Shown: positions 1 through 12,412, counted from the stretch's first letter. The stretch: DNA of 64,000 nt from an uncultured Lactobacillaceae bacterium (GCA_945273735.1 CALYPJ010000004.1:1-64000), one strand, 5' to 3'. Numbers and translations: made by a program. Notes: generated from the letters alone by a model not told the origin.

Positions 1-17
1 TCAGCGACAACTTTTAT

Positions 18-47
18 ATATTACCGCATCTTGCTTCCCTTTGTCAA
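18..47 (-). promoter_or_regulatory. Strong sigma70-type promoter firing out of the window, downstream of lysS
   Basis: Minus strand reads TTGACA (42-47), 18-bp spacer, TAATAT (18-23). Confidence 0.6.
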
Positions 48-62
48 CCCTTTTTCAAAAAT

Positions 63-1565
63 TTATTTTTTTTCTGGTTTAAGAGTTGGAAACATTAAAA
101 TATCTCGAATACTTGGCGCATCAGTCATTAGCATTGTCAGACGATCAATTCCAATTCCTAAACCTCCAGTCGGAGGCATACCATATTCCATAGCTTCAAC
201 AAAATTTTCATCAATGTTTTGTGCTTCATCATTACCTTTAGCTGATTCTTTTGCCTGTTCAATAAACCGTTCTCTCTGATCTATTGGATCATTTAATTCC
301 GTAAAGGCATTTGCCAATTCACCCCCACCAACATAAAGCTCAAAACGTAATGTAAAACGTGGGTCTTTAGGATCTTTTTTTGCCAATGGTGAAACTTCAA
401 TAGGGTGAGCACACACAAAAGTAGGCTGAATTAAAGTAGACTCGACATACTTATCAAAAAAAGCATTTAAAACGTGTCCAGTTTTCCAAAAATTTTCAGT
501 TTTGATACCATGATCATGAGCTAACTTTAAGGCTTCTTCATCGCTAATATTTTTAGTGAAATCAATTCCTGTTGCGTCTTCAACCGCTTGAGCCATAGTT
601 ATTTCTTTAAATTTAGGTCCTAAATCAATTTGATCACCATGAAAGTTCAAAACTGTTGAGTTATTCACTTTTTTTGCAACAAAGCGCAATAAATCTTCAG
701 TTTCAATCATTACATCGCTAAGATCCCAATAAGCAGCATAAGTTTCTAGCATTGTAAATTCTGGGTTATGCTTAGTGTCAATTCCTTCATTACGAAATAC
801 TCTTCCCAACTCATAAACCCGATCAATTCCACCAATTATTAGTTCCTTAAGTTGTAATTCTAAGGCTATTCTTAAATAAAAATCAGTATCTAAAGCATTA
901 TGATGTGTAATAAATGGACGTGCTGATGCCCCTCCAGCTTCACTATGGAGCATTGAAGTTTCTACTTCAACAAAATCTAAACTGTCTAAGTATTCTCTAA
1001 CTGCTTTAATTACTTTAGTTCGCTTTAATAATCGATCAAAACTATCTTGATTTGCAATAAGGTCTAAATAACGTTGCCGATATTTTTGTTCAATATTTGT
1101 TAATCCTTTATGTTTATCAGGTAATGGACGTAAAGCTTTAGACAGAAAAGTTAACTTTTCAACTCTAACAGATAATTCACCCATATCAGTTTTCATAATT
1201 TCACCGTTTACTCCAATGAAATCACCTAAATCAGCTTTTTTAAAAATTTGATATTGTTCAGATCCTACTTCATCTTTTCTAATATAAATCTGAATTCGAC
1301 CAGTTTGATCTTTTAAATCTGCAAATCCAACTTTTCCTTTACCTCTTTTGGCAACGATACGACCTGAAATTGCCGTTTTTGCATTTAATTTTTCTAAATC
1401 ATCTTTGGACTTATCTTGATATTTTTGGTGTAAATCAATTGCTCGATCAGTTCTTTCAAATCTTGAACCAAAGGGATCAATTCCATGATCACGTAGTTCT
1501 TGCATTTTTTGCCGTCTAACTTGAATTTGATCGTTAATTTCATTTAAATCTTTTTTATTGCTCAC
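63..1565 (-). CDS. lysS: Lysyl-tRNA synthetase, class II
   Basis: 500 aa; class II motifs FRNEGIDTKHNPEFT and GLGIGIDRLTML. Confidence 0.97.
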   Translation of the reverse strand: MSNKKDLNEINDQIQVRRQKMQELRDHGIDPFGSRFERTDRAIDLHQKYQDKSKDDLEKLNAKTAISGRIVAKRGKGKVGFADLKDQTGRIQIYIRKDEVGSEQYQIFKKADLGDFIGVNGEIMKTDMGELSVRVEKLTFLSKALRPLPDKHKGLTNIEQKYRQRYLDLIANQDSFDRLLKRTKVIKAVREYLDSLDFVEVETSMLHSEAGGASARPFITHHNALDTDFYLRIALELQLKELIIGGIDRVYELGRVFRNEGIDTKHNPEFTMLETYAAYWDLSDVMIETEDLLRFVAKKVNNSTVLNFHGDQIDLGPKFKEITMAQAVEDATGIDFTKNISDEEALKLAHDHGIKTENFWKTGHVLNAFFDKYVESTLIQPTFVCAHPIEVSPLAKKDPKDPRFTLRFELYVGGGELANAFTELNDPIDQRERFIEQAKESAKGNDEAQNIDENFVEAMEYGMPPTGGLGIGIDRLTMLMTDAPSIRDILMFPTLKPEKK

Positions 1566-1578
1566 TAACTTTTACTCC

Positions 1579-2556
1579 TTAATTTGCATAATCATGATCT
1601 TCTATACTTTGTAAAAGATCAATTACCTCATTTTTTTGATCAACTTGATTAATTGCAATTTTAGTCCGAACTACATTACGTATTCCTTTTAAATAGTAGG
1701 GTACAAATTGCCTAAATTCACGTACGCCTATAATGTCACCTTTTAAATCACAAAGACGATTTAATTGAGACACAGCTATTTCAATTTTATCATGAACACT
1801 TGGTTCTGGTAGAAGTTTACCTGTTTTTAAATAATAATTAGTTTGTTTTAAAATCCACGGATTCCCTAAAACTGCTCTACCAATCATTACAGCATCGCAA
1901 CCATAATCATCAATTAAAGTTTTAGCATCTTGGGGTGTCTTAACATCACCGTTACCCATAAATGGAATTGTTAGTTTTTCAGCGACACGACCCAAAATTT
2001 CCCAATCTGAGTGACCTCGATACATCTGCTTACGAGTTCGTCCGTGCATTGCAATTGCCGAAATTCCAGCTTCTTCAGCAGCTAAAGCATTCTCTACAGC
2101 TAAAATATGGTCAGAATCCCAACCCGTCCTCATTTTAATAGTAACAGGTTTACTTACAGCTTTTACCACTGCCGATGCCATCTCATAAACCTTATTCGGA
2201 TCCAAAAGCCATTTGGCTCCAGCTTCGGTTTTTACAACTTTATTCACTGGACACCCCATATTAATGTCAATAATATCTGCAGCAGTATTTTGATCAACAA
2301 ACTGAGCTGCTGCAACTAAAGTCTCTTTAGTACCTCCAAAAATTTGAATGCTAACCGGATGTTCTTTAGGATCGACCAATAACATATTTAAGGTCTTTTG
2401 ATTGCGATAAATAATACCCCGATCACTAATCATTTCACAAACAACTAAACCTGCTCCAAATTGACGGCATATTAAGCGAAAACTTGCGTTCGTTATTCCA
2501 GCCATAGGTGCAACAACAACTGGATTTTCAATTTTTACTTCACCAATATTCCACAA
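1579..2556 (-). CDS. dusB: tRNA-dihydrouridine synthase
   Basis: 325 aa; VVVAPMAGITN, DINMGCPVNKV, GNGDVKTPQDA motifs; located between ftsH and lysS. Confidence 0.93.
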   Translation of the reverse strand: MWNIGEVKIENPVVVAPMAGITNASFRLICRQFGAGLVVCEMISDRGIIYRNQKTLNMLLVDPKEHPVSIQIFGGTKETLVAAAQFVDQNTAADIIDINMGCPVNKVVKTEAGAKWLLDPNKVYEMASAVVKAVSKPVTIKMRTGWDSDHILAVENALAAEEAGISAIAMHGRTRKQMYRGHSDWEILGRVAEKLTIPFMGNGDVKTPQDAKTLIDDYGCDAVMIGRAVLGNPWILKQTNYYLKTGKLLPEPSVHDKIEIAVSQLNRLCDLKGDIIGVREFRQFVPYYLKGIRNVVRTKIAINQVDQKNEVIDLLQSIEDHDYAN

Positions 2557-2573
2557 AATTAATTCTCCTTAAT

Positions 2574-2601
2574 AAAAAAGCCAAGTAACCTTGGTTTTTT
2601 A
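2574..2601 (-). terminator. Rho-independent terminator downstream of ftsH
   Basis: Minus strand AAAAAACCAAGGTTACTTGGCTTTTTT directly after the ftsH stop. Confidence 0.75.
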
Positions 2602-2611
2602 ATTTTTATAG

Positions 2612-4669
2612 CTAATTGTCCGAATCGTTATCTTCTGGATTATCCCCTGGATTAGGTTCAGTAGGTCGAGCCGAAGGCATTGTCCCTTCAGCATTAATTT
2701 CATTCTTAATATCTTCAAATGACTTAGCTTGATTTTCTTGTTCACGCATGTGCTGGTCACCTTCAGGAAGTTTACCAGTATTATATAGTGAAAGGATCTC
2801 ATTTTCATCAAGAGTCTCGTATTTCAACAAAGCTTCAGCAATTGTCGTTACTTGTTCTTTATGTTCAGTAATAATTTGAGTTGCACGCTCATGGGCTTCA
2901 TTGATAATTCTCTTTACTTCTTGATCAATTTTTGCAGCAGTTTCTTGTGAGTAAACCGGAGATTGACCATAGTCAGCTCCAACAAATGGTTGTCCCTGTT
3001 TTTCCAAAGCTACTGTACCTAATTCTTTAGTCATTCCATATTTAACAACCATATCATGGGCAATACTTGTGGCTTGTTCAAAATCGTTCGAAGCACCAGT
3101 TGACTCTTCATGAAAGAAAATTTCTTCTGAAGTTCGACCACCTAATAAGCCAACTATTTGTTCGTTTAATTCATCGCGAGTTAATATAAATGAATCGTCA
3201 TCTTTTGGTAACATAATCGCGTATCCACCAGCTTGACCACGAGGAACTATAGTGACTTTTCTTACTGTTTGTGAATTACTTAAAACTAAACCTACAGTAG
3301 CATGCCCAGACTCATGAAATGCTACAATTCGTCTTTGACGTGGACTAATTACCCGATTTTTCTTTGCAACTCCTGCAATAACACGATCTTCAGCTTCATC
3401 CAAATCTGTTGCATCAATAATTGTTTTATTTCTTCGGGCAGCAATCAAAGCAGCCTCATTTAAAACATTTTCCAAGTCAGCACCAACAAATCCAGGTGTT
3501 TCCTTTGCAATCTCTTTAAAGTCAACATTTTTATCTATTGGTTTATTTCGCGCATGCACCTTTAAAATAGCTTCACGCCCTTTTATATCAGGCCGACCAA
3601 CTAATATTTTTCGATCAAAACGACCTGGTCTTAATAATGCTGGATCTAAAACATCTGAACGATTTGTTGCCGCAATAACGATAACACCTTCAGTTCCATC
3701 AAAACCATCCATTTCAACTAATAGCTGATTTAATGTCTGTTCTCTTTCATCGTGACCGCCACCTAAGCCAGCTCCTCTTTGTCGACCAACAGCATCAATT
3801 TCATCAATAAAAATAATTGACGGTGCCGAAGATTTTGCTTTTTCAAACAAATCTCTAACACGACTTGCACCAACGCCAACAAACATTTCTACAAATTCAG
3901 AACCAGAAATTGAGAAAAATGGCACATTAGCTTCACCAGCAACTGCTTTAGCAAGCAAAGTCTTACCTGTACCTGGAGGTCCTTCAAGTAAAACCCCTGA
4001 AGGTATTCTTGCTCCCAGTTTTTGATATTTTTTTGGCTCCTTTAAAAAGTCAACAACTTCAACAAGTTCTTGTTTTTCTTCTTCTTCTCCAGCAACATCT
4101 GAAAACCTAACTTTTATATCCTTCTTACTGGAAGGCTTTGCTCGAGAACGGCCAAAACTCATTACTCGTCCTGTACCTCCGCCTTGTCCAGATTGATTCA
4201 TCATTAGGTAGAAAAATACAAAAATAAGAATTATTGGGCCAAAGAGAAATAGGTACTGCAACCAAGCACCCGATTGGGATTCTTGTTGCGTTTCAATTTT
4301 TGTTTTAGTCTTGTTAGCTGCCTTATTTATTGTTGCAACTGTTGAGTCATCACCAAGTACACTTGTTTGAAAAAACTTAACTTTGCTTGAACGACTATTA
4401 GGAATACCAAAGTTACTTTGTACATTTCCTGAAGCAGCTTTTTCATGTTTATATTCACCAGTTACCTTTAAAACACCATTTGATGGTTGAATTGAAAACG
4501 ATTTTACATCGCCCGCTTTCAAAGATTCCATAAAATCAGTAGTTTTAACCGTTTCTGAACGTGAACCATTGCCACCACTAGTAAGTAAAGCCCAAGCCAC
4601 AACGGCAAAAATAACAATGGCGACATAGAAAAGGCTATTTCCAAATAATCCATTGCCTTTTTTCTTCAT
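2612..4669 (-). CDS. ftsH: ATP-dependent zinc metalloprotease FtsH
   Basis: 685 aa; Walker [17 protein letters not shown] zinc motif, two N-terminal TM segments. Confidence 0.98.
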   Translation of the reverse strand: MKKKGNGLFGNSLFYVAIVIFAVVAWALLTSGGNGSRSETVKTTDFMESLKAGDVKSFSIQPSNGVLKVTGEYKHEKAASGNVQSNFGIPNSRSSKVKFFQTSVLGDDSTVATINKAANKTKTKIETQQESQSGAWLQYLFLFGPIILIFVFFYLMMNQSGQGGGTGRVMSFGRSRAKPSSKKDIKVRFSDVAGEEEEKQELVEVVDFLKEPKKYQKLGARIPSGVLLEGPPGTGKTLLAKAVAGEANVPFFSISGSEFVEMFVGVGASRVRDLFEKAKSSAPSIIFIDEIDAVGRQRGAGLGGGHDEREQTLNQLLVEMDGFDGTEGVIVIAATNRSDVLDPALLRPGRFDRKILVGRPDIKGREAILKVHARNKPIDKNVDFKEIAKETPGFVGADLENVLNEAALIAARRNKTIIDATDLDEAEDRVIAGVAKKNRVISPRQRRIVAFHESGHATVGLVLSNSQTVRKVTIVPRGQAGGYAIMLPKDDDSFILTRDELNEQIVGLLGGRTSEEIFFHEESTGASNDFEQATSIAHDMVVKYGMTKELGTVALEKQGQPFVGADYGQSPVYSQETAAKIDQEVKRIINEAHERATQIITEHKEQVTTIAEALLKYETLDENEILSLYNTGKLPEGDQHMREQENQAKSFEDIKNEINAEGTMPSARPTEPNPGDNPEDNDSDN

Positions 4670-4699
4670 TCAATCCTCCAATTAAGATATCTCTACTTC

Positions 4700-5242
4700 T
4701 TAATTTTGATATATTTCTGGTTTTAAAATTCCAATATAATCAAGATTGCGATATCGATTATCATAACCTAAGCCATAACCAACAACAAATTCATTAGGGA
4801 TAATAAAACCATTATAGTCACTACCAACTTTAAATTTGCGATTACTTGGCTTATCTAGTAGAGTACAAATTTTAACACTGTTAGCTCCACGATCCAAAAG
4901 ATGGCGTTTAACATGATATAAGGTTAATCCAGTATCAATTATATCTTCGATTATTAAAACATCACGATCTTTAATATTAATCATAATATCATTTAAAATC
5001 TTAACCTGACCACTAGAAGTAATATCTTTTTCACCATAACTCGATACCGACATTACATCCATTACTAATTTTACTTTAAAAGCTCTTAAAATATCTGCCA
5101 TAAAAAAAATAGCGCCTCTAAGAATTCCAATGGTTACTATTTCTTTATCGCCATATTCATGGTCAATTTTTTGAGCTAATTCTTGTACCTTTTGATTTAT
5201 CTCTTCTCTACTAAAGAGAACTTCAGCTATATCAGAATTCAT
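4700..5242 (-). CDS. hpt: Hypoxanthine phosphoribosyltransferase
   Basis: 180 aa; PRPP motif VLIIEDIIDTGLTL; sits between tilS and ftsH. Confidence 0.95.
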   Translation of the reverse strand: MNSDIAEVLFSREEINQKVQELAQKIDHEYGDKEIVTIGILRGAIFFMADILRAFKVKLVMDVMSVSSYGEKDITSSGQVKILNDIMINIKDRDVLIIEDIIDTGLTLYHVKRHLLDRGANSVKICTLLDKPSNRKFKVGSDYNGFIIPNEFVVGYGLGYDNRYRNLDYIGILKPEIYQN

Positions 5243-5258
5243 TTTTTTCCTTTTAAAA

Positions 5259-6623
5259 CTATCTTATTAAGACAACAGACGTAATTTTATCAGTTTTATC
5301 AGTTTTAAACAAACCAGTATATCCAAAATTTTCTAAATAAAAAATTTTCGACCCACTTGCTAAAACTAATAATTGATCACGCTGCTCATTTGGAACCTGA
5401 TGCTTAATTAAAAAACGACCTAATTTCTGCTTTGATCCAGAAGAACGATACCAATAATCCCCCGGCAACCGATGACGCCATTTTAATTGCACTAATGATT
5501 CTGGAAGTTTTATTGGAATTTTTTTTTGATAATTTTCGTCTTCAGATTGTGCAACATCAAAAATTCCAAAATCTCCTTGCTTAAAATAATACCATTGATT
5601 TAAATAGAAAAAAGGAGGTTTAATTGCTTTTCTAGTTTTTAAAGACTTAACTCCAAAATTATTATATGTTTTAAAAAAAAGTTGTTGAGATCCAAGTGAA
5701 ATTTGTCCCTGAGGTTTTTTATTATTATTTAGTAATTGACAACATTCATTAACCATTCGATGGTTAATCTTTTCCACACCAGAAGTAATCAAAAAAAAAC
5801 TTAAAAAATTTGATAAAGAAAAAAGGGGATTCTCATTGATTACTCTTAAATTTAAGATTTTAATTTCAAGAGAAGATTTGATTAAATATTTTTGAATTAA
5901 GCCACGATAATAAGCTTCCACATCTTGTTTAATTTCCGTAAAATTTAAACAAAAATTTAAAAATTGACTCCAATTTTCATTGGAAAAAACTGGATTTAAA
6001 AATAAATGATGTCGCAATCTATTACGAATAGTATCATCAGAAAAATTTGTCTCATCTTCACAAAAAGGTAGATAACAGTATTGGGCATATTCTAATAATT
6101 CATTTTTTGAAAAATTTAATAACGGTCGATAAAAGATAAGTTGATTATGATGACTTATTCGATTAATTCCATTAACCCCCCAAACTGAACCTGTTCTTAA
6201 TATTTGTATTAAATAAGTTTCTGCTAAATCATCCAAATGGTGCGCTGTTAAAATAATTGAAATATGATGCTTTTTTGCAACCTGTTCTAATATTTGATAG
6301 CGTTGATTTCGTAATAAAGTTTCACTAGCATTTGGTTTTAATAAAAGTTGATGCTTTTCAAAGTGAAAGCCCCAATTTTGACTTAATTTTGCAATTACTA
6401 ACGACTCAGTTTCACTTTCTTTGCGCTGAGCATGATCCACATAAACTACCCAAACTTGATCAGGAATAATAGTTGGTAGGTCATGAATCATAGATAAAAG
6501 GCAAGTGGAATCTAATCCACCTGATACAGCAACTAAAAAAGGAATTTGAGTTTTAATAATGTTATCACGTTCAATTATATTTTTAAATTTTGTTGTAAAT
6601 TGTTTTTGCTTATTTTGAACCAA
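5259..6623 (-). CDS. tilS: tRNA(Ile)-lysidine synthase
   Basis: 454 aa; PP-loop VAVSGGLDST; C-terminal domain present. Confidence 0.94.
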   Translation of the reverse strand: MVQNKQKQFTTKFKNIIERDNIIKTQIPFLVAVSGGLDSTCLLSMIHDLPTIIPDQVWVVYVDHAQRKESETESLVIAKLSQNWGFHFEKHQLLLKPNASETLLRNQRYQILEQVAKKHHISIILTAHHLDDLAETYLIQILRTGSVWGVNGINRISHHNQLIFYRPLLNFSKNELLEYAQYCYLPFCEDETNFSDDTIRNRLRHHLFLNPVFSNENWSQFLNFCLNFTEIKQDVEAYYRGLIQKYLIKSSLEIKILNLRVINENPLFSLSNFLSFFLITSGVEKINHRMVNECCQLLNNNKKPQGQISLGSQQLFFKTYNNFGVKSLKTRKAIKPPFFYLNQWYYFKQGDFGIFDVAQSEDENYQKKIPIKLPESLVQLKWRHRLPGDYWYRSSGSKQKLGRFLIKHQVPNEQRDQLLVLASGSKIFYLENFGYTGLFKTDKTDKITSVVLIR

Positions 6624-6921
6624 AATTATAAATTATTTCTCCATCTTTAGAATAAAAGGACTTTGAGCGTAACCACTTTTTAATATATTTTTCATCTTTT
6701 AGCTCTTTAACAACAATTTTTAGATGTTCCTTATTTTTTTGAGCTTTTTCTAATTTAGAATTTTTTTCTTGAAGAATTTTTTGAGAATCAGCTAATGTTG
6801 CTTCATTAGCTTTAACTTGAATGAAAATAATTCCACAAATTAAAAGAAATAAAGTAAGAAGGGCTACCAATCGATTACGGTGTACCATCATTCTTTTATG
6901 ATGTTTTAAGTTTTCATTCAT
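6610..6921 (-). CDS. divIC: Septum formation initiator DivIC/FtsB family
   Basis: 103 aa; single TM plus coiled coil; upstream of tilS. Confidence 0.85.
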   Translation of the reverse strand: MNENLKHHKRMMVHRNRLVALLTLFLLICGIIFIQVKANEATLADSQKILQEKNSKLEKAQKNKEHLKIVVKELKDEKYIKKWLRSKSFYSKDGEIIYNFGSK

Positions 6922-6955
6922 TCATTGTTCTCCATTCTTTTACTTTTTAACTTAA

Positions 6956-7204
6956 TTAGTTTTCTGATAATATTTCATACATTTCTTTACTTTGCTCTTT
7001 TTTAGCATTATCATTTAAATTTAATATTACTATATTTAGTATTCGACTTCCATAATGAATTTTTAATTTATCATTTACTTTTACAAAAGACGCTGATTTA
7101 GCAATTCTGCCATTAATTTCAATCCTTCCCGCGTCAGCTAATTCCTTAGCAATGGTGCGTCGTTTTATTAATCGGGAAACTTTTAAAAATTTATCTAATC
7201 TCAT
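6956..7204 (-). CDS. rqcP: S4-domain RNA-binding protein (RqcP/YabO-like)
   Basis: 82 aa; MRLDKFLKVSRLIKRRTIAKELADAGRIEINGR S4 domain; between mfd and divIC. Confidence 0.88.
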   Translation of the reverse strand: MRLDKFLKVSRLIKRRTIAKELADAGRIEINGRIAKSASFVKVNDKLKIHYGSRILNIVILNLNDNAKKEQSKEMYEILSEN

Positions 7205-10200
7205 TTTCTTTTTCCGTTACTAATTCTTTAATTTTTTTTATAAATCTTAAAAAATGCTCGCTCGTAATATTTTCATCAGAGTTATTTATAATTATCTTAT
7301 AACTTTTATCAATTTGACTCAATTTAATTGGCCATGATGAACTTTTAAGAATTTGTTGAAAAATATTTTTATCTAAAATTCGATTCATTACAGGACTAAA
7401 ATTTAAATTAATTGAGCCATTAAGCGACGTAATTTTTTCAATACCTGCATGATCAGCTTGAATTTTAATCCTAGCTGTATTTAGTAAATTTAAAACGCTA
7501 ATTGGTGGTTCTCCAAAACGATCAATTAGTTCATCTAAAATATCATTTACTTCATTATCACTTTGAGCATGTAAAATCTTCTGATACATTTCAATTTTTT
7601 CTGAATGATCAGAAATATAACTATCGGAAATATAATTAGACCAGTCTAATTCAACCACAGATTTTGTATGATATTTATTTTGACGTCCCATTTTATTTTT
7701 AACAGCATCAGAAAGCATCTCCAAAAATAAATCAAAGCCAACTTCATTAATAAAACCATGTTGTTCTTTTCCTAAAATATTTCCAGCTCCCCGAATAGAT
7801 AAATCCGTTAATGCTAATTTATAGCCTGAACCTAATTCAGTAAAATCACGTATGGCACTTAAGCGTTTCTCTGAAGTTTCAGTTAAAGAACGATTTGGTT
7901 GATAAGTTAGATAAGCATAAGCAATTCGATTAGAACGACCAATTCTACCCCGTAATTGATAAAGAGTTGACAACCCAAAACGATCAGCATTTTCAACAAT
8001 AAGTGTGTTAGCATTTGGAATATCTACTCCAATTTCAATAATTGTTGTAGTTACTAAGATATCAAAACGTCTTTCCAAAAAATCCAACATTGTATTTTCT
8101 AATTGTGATTCACTCATTTGACCATCAATGTAACCAATTTCGGCTTTAGGAAATATACCTTGCAAAAAACTTACAGTTTGTTCTATATCACTAACTCGAT
8201 TATGCAAATAAAAAACTTGTCCATGGCGCTGAAGTTCTCGTGAAATTGCATCTTGGATTAAATCTACACTATACTCATTTACATAAGTCATTACTGGATA
8301 ACGATCTGGCGGTGCCGTTTCAATCAAGGACAAATCCATTACTCCTAAAGTTGCTAACTGTAATGTACGAGGTATTGGAGTAGCTGTAAGTGTTAAAACA
8401 TCAACATTGTTTTTTAAAGCTTTTAAACGTTCTTTATGTTTAACCCCAAATCGCTGCTCTTCATCAATAACCAATAAACCTAAATCTTTAAATTGAACAT
8501 CTTTAGACAATAAACGGTGTGTACCAATTACAATATCAGTTTGACCACGTTTTAATTTGTTGATAATTTCTTTTATTTCTTTCGAAGTTCGAAAACGAGA
8601 AACCATTTCAATATCAACTGGAAAATTACGAAAACGATCAATAAAAGAATTATAATGTTGCTGTACTAAAATTGTCGTTGGAGCTAAAACAGCAACTTGT
8701 TTATGGTCTAAAACAGCCTTAAATGAAGCGCGCATTGCTACTTCTGTTTTACCAAATCCAACATCACCGACTAAAAGTCGATCCATTGGTACGCTTTTTT
8801 CCATATCAGATAAAACTTCTTTAATTGAACGTTTTTGGTCAGGAGTTTCTAAATATGGAAAAGCTGCTGCAAATTCACTTTCATAATCAGAATGAGGGGA
8901 AAATGAGAAACCTTTTTGTGTTTGACGTTGAGCATAGCGATTAATTAATTCGTCAGCCATATCATCAATTTTTTTTGAAACTTTCGCCCGAGTTTTTCGC
9001 CATTCAGAACTTCCAAGATTGTTTAATTTGGGAGCAATTCCATTATCTGATTGGTATTTTTGTATGAATTGTATCTGATTTACCGGTAAATAAAGTTTGC
9101 CGCTTCCTGCAAATTGAATAGTAATGTAATCACGGCTTATTCCACCATGAACTTCAGTTTTCATCCCAACAAAACGACCAATACCGTGATTAATATGAAC
9201 TACATAATCACCAACTTTTAATTCAGAAAAAGTAGTAATTTTTCGAGAATTTTTATAAGAAAAATTGACACGCCGTCGTCTTTTATTTTTTGTAGAAAAA
9301 AGTTCAGCAGTAGAAATTAAAATAATATTTTCATTAACAAGATCAAATCCTTGATTAAATCCCATACTAGTAATATTAATTTGATGGTTTAATACTGGTT
9401 CTTTTTCATTTTTCTGGTAAGTTTGATTTAAATCTATTAAAACCTTTTCTACAGATTCAACTTGATTTGCTTCAGGTAAACTTAAAATTATTGTTGCTTT
9501 ACGAGTTTTGTTTTCAATCAAAAATTTTTCAAATGAAGTTAATTGATCAACAAATGAGGGAACATTTCGGGCGATAATCCTTTTTTGAGATTTAAATGAA
9601 ACATTACCCACTCCTCGTTGAATATTAGACAAATAAATTTGAGGATTTACTAAACTTTGTAATAAACCCGAAAAGTTTCGCTCGACAAAAATTGACCGAT
9701 AATAATGCTTTTCTTCATTTAACTGTTTTTTTAATTGCATAAGTTGCTGATTAATTGCAGCAATAGTTTTCATTATTTTAGCCCATTCAATAAAAAAAAC
9801 TGGGCTTTTTGAATTGAAATAACTGGTAATTAAATTATCTCCAATTATTGTTTCCAAATAAGGAAAATTTTCAATTTGTTTTTCGCTATCCAAATAACTT
9901 TTTAAATAATTAACTAAAAAAGCATTATTTTTAGAATTAAGAATTTTTTTAATTTTATCATTAGTAATTAAACGATCCGATACAGGAATAATTTGTACTT
10001 TTTTTAATTTATCTAGTGAACGCTGAGTGTCTAAAGAAAAACGACGAATAGAATCAACTTGCGTATCAAATAATTCAACTCTAATTGGAGTATCTTCTCC
10101 AAAGGTATAAAAGTCAACAATATTACCTCGTACTGCATATTCACCAATTTTTTCAACTTGCGGTTTTCGTTTTAAACCAGCTAATTCTAATTTCTGAATT

Positions 10201-10670
10201 AAACTTTCTCGAGAAATATCTTTATCGAGGTTAACTTCAAAACTTGCATTTGCAAATATTTTAGGTGAAGTGACGGGATGAACCAAGCTTTCCGGAGTTA
10301 AAAAATAAATCCCCTTTTTTTTGGTAAGAAGAGCATTCATAAATTGAGCTCGATCATGTTGATTTTCAGGTGAAGCGGTAAGATTAGTAGAAAATAAAAC
10401 TTCTTCTGTCGAAAAATGATAGATTTTATCAGAATCAACAAAATTAATTAAATCATCAATAATATTATTAATCTCATCAAGATTAGCAGCAAAAACGATA
10501 ATCTGTCGCTGCTTTTTAAAAAAAGCACGAGCTAAAATAAAGCTTACTAAGGACCCTTGAACACCAGAAATTGCATGACGACCTGGCTGATTAAGTGCCT
10601 GATCAACTATTTGATAAAAATCAGATTTTTCAAAAAATTGATAAATATTATTGATTTTTTTCATAACCAT
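7191..10670 (-). CDS. mfd: Transcription-repair coupling factor
   Basis: 1159 aa; CarD-like domain, helicase motifs GDVGFGKTEVA and DEEQRFGV, TRCF C-terminus. Confidence 0.97.
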   Translation of the reverse strand: MVMKKINNIYQFFEKSDFYQIVDQALNQPGRHAISGVQGSLVSFILARAFFKKQRQIIVFAANLDEINNIIDDLINFVDSDKIYHFSTEEVLFSTNLTASPENQHDRAQFMNALLTKKKGIYFLTPESLVHPVTSPKIFANASFEVNLDKDISRESLIQKLELAGLKRKPQVEKIGEYAVRGNIVDFYTFGEDTPIRVELFDTQVDSIRRFSLDTQRSLDKLKKVQIIPVSDRLITNDKIKKILNSKNNAFLVNYLKSYLDSEKQIENFPYLETIIGDNLITSYFNSKSPVFFIEWAKIMKTIAAINQQLMQLKKQLNEEKHYYRSIFVERNFSGLLQSLVNPQIYLSNIQRGVGNVSFKSQKRIIARNVPSFVDQLTSFEKFLIENKTRKATIILSLPEANQVESVEKVLIDLNQTYQKNEKEPVLNHQINITSMGFNQGFDLVNENIILISTAELFSTKNKRRRRVNFSYKNSRKITTFSELKVGDYVVHINHGIGRFVGMKTEVHGGISRDYITIQFAGSGKLYLPVNQIQFIQKYQSDNGIAPKLNNLGSSEWRKTRAKVSKKIDDMADELINRYAQRQTQKGFSFSPHSDYESEFAAAFPYLETPDQKRSIKEVLSDMEKSVPMDRLLVGDVGFGKTEVAMRASFKAVLDHKQVAVLAPTTILVQQHYNSFIDRFRNFPVDIEMVSRFRTSKEIKEIINKLKRGQTDIVIGTHRLLSKDVQFKDLGLLVIDEEQRFGVKHKERLKALKNNVDVLTLTATPIPRTLQLATLGVMDLSLIETAPPDRYPVMTYVNEYSVDLIQDAISRELQRHGQVFYLHNRVSDIEQTVSFLQGIFPKAEIGYIDGQMSESQLENTMLDFLERRFDILVTTTIIEIGVDIPNANTLIVENADRFGLSTLYQLRGRIGRSNRIAYAYLTYQPNRSLTETSEKRLSAIRDFTELGSGYKLALTDLSIRGAGNILGKEQHGFINEVGFDLFLEMLSDAVKNKMGRQNKYHTKSVVELDWSNYISDSYISDHSEKIEMYQKILHAQSDNEVNDILDELIDRFGEPPISVLNLLNTARIKIQADHAGIEKITSLNGSINLNFSPVMNRILDKNIFQQILKSSSWPIKLSQIDKSYKIIINNSDENITSEHFLRFIKKIKELVTEKENEIR

Positions 10671-11226
10671 TGTATTTATTCATTAGTTTATTTGCATTAA
10701 ATCCTTCAATAAAGTCAGTAATGATATCTGAAGATTTGTTAATGGCATCCGAAATTTCACTCATTTGTGTTTGAGAAAATCTACCAAGAACCCATGAAAC
10801 TACACTTTGAGTTTGTGGATGATCAATACCAATTTTTAAATTAATAAAATCTTTCTTTCCTAAAGCTTGCATAATATCTCCAACACCATGATGACCGCCG
10901 GAAGATTTTTCAACCTTTATTTTAATTCTGCCATTAGGCATATCTAAATCATCATGAATCACCAAAATATCTTTAGATTCAATCTTAAATCTTTCTTTAA
11001 TATATTTAACTGATCTTCCTGATTCATTCATAAAAGTCAAGGGTTCTAAAGCAATAAAACGAGAACCAAATAAATTTAAAAGTGAATACCGCTGATCTTT
11101 TTCAGTTTTCTTCCAGGTAAAATTATTTTCTTTTAAAAAAGATTCTAAAGCCATAAAACCAATATTATGACGTGTTTTTTCATACTTTTCTCCGGGATTT
11201 CCCAGACCAACTAATAATTTTGTCAT
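10648..11226 (-). CDS. pth: Peptidyl-tRNA hydrolase
   Basis: 192 aa; LLVGLGNPGEKYEKTRHNIGF; HDDLDMPNGRIKIK. Confidence 0.97.
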   Translation of the reverse strand: MTKLLVGLGNPGEKYEKTRHNIGFMALESFLKENNFTWKKTEKDQRYSLLNLFGSRFIALEPLTFMNESGRSVKYIKERFKIESKDILVIHDDLDMPNGRIKIKVEKSSGGHHGVGDIMQALGKKDFINLKIGIDHPQTQSVVSWVLGRFSQTQMSEISDAINKSSDIITDFIEGFNANKLMNKYNGYEKNQ

Positions 11227-11307
11227 TACTACATTATAAACCAGTTCTAAAATTTAAGCTTTGGTTTTAGATTTATCTAAAAAACAATTATGCTATACTA
11301 TCATTGA

Positions 11308-12288
<981 letters not shown>

Positions 12289-12320
12289 TCTTAAATATAT
12301 TGTTTAATAAAATTAATAAC

Positions 12321-12358
12321 AAAAAAGCGTTCATCGTGATGAGCGCTTTTTATTTTTC
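12321..12358 (+). terminator. Terminator after ldh
   Basis: GCGTTCATC-gt-GATGAGCGC hairpin (one G:T pair) followed by TTTTTATTTTT. Confidence 0.85.
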
Positions 12359-12412
12359 TCAACAGATTTAAACATATTCATGGTAAAATAAATATGAAAA
12401 ATTTTAATAAAA

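Noticed and set aside
31-279. 82-aa plus-strand ORF
   Set aside because: Antisense to lysS, which is strongly supported; no independent evidence.
2599-2811. 70-aa minus-strand ORF at the ftsH 3' end
   Set aside because: Alternative frame of the ftsH C-terminus; low complexity and no RBS logic.
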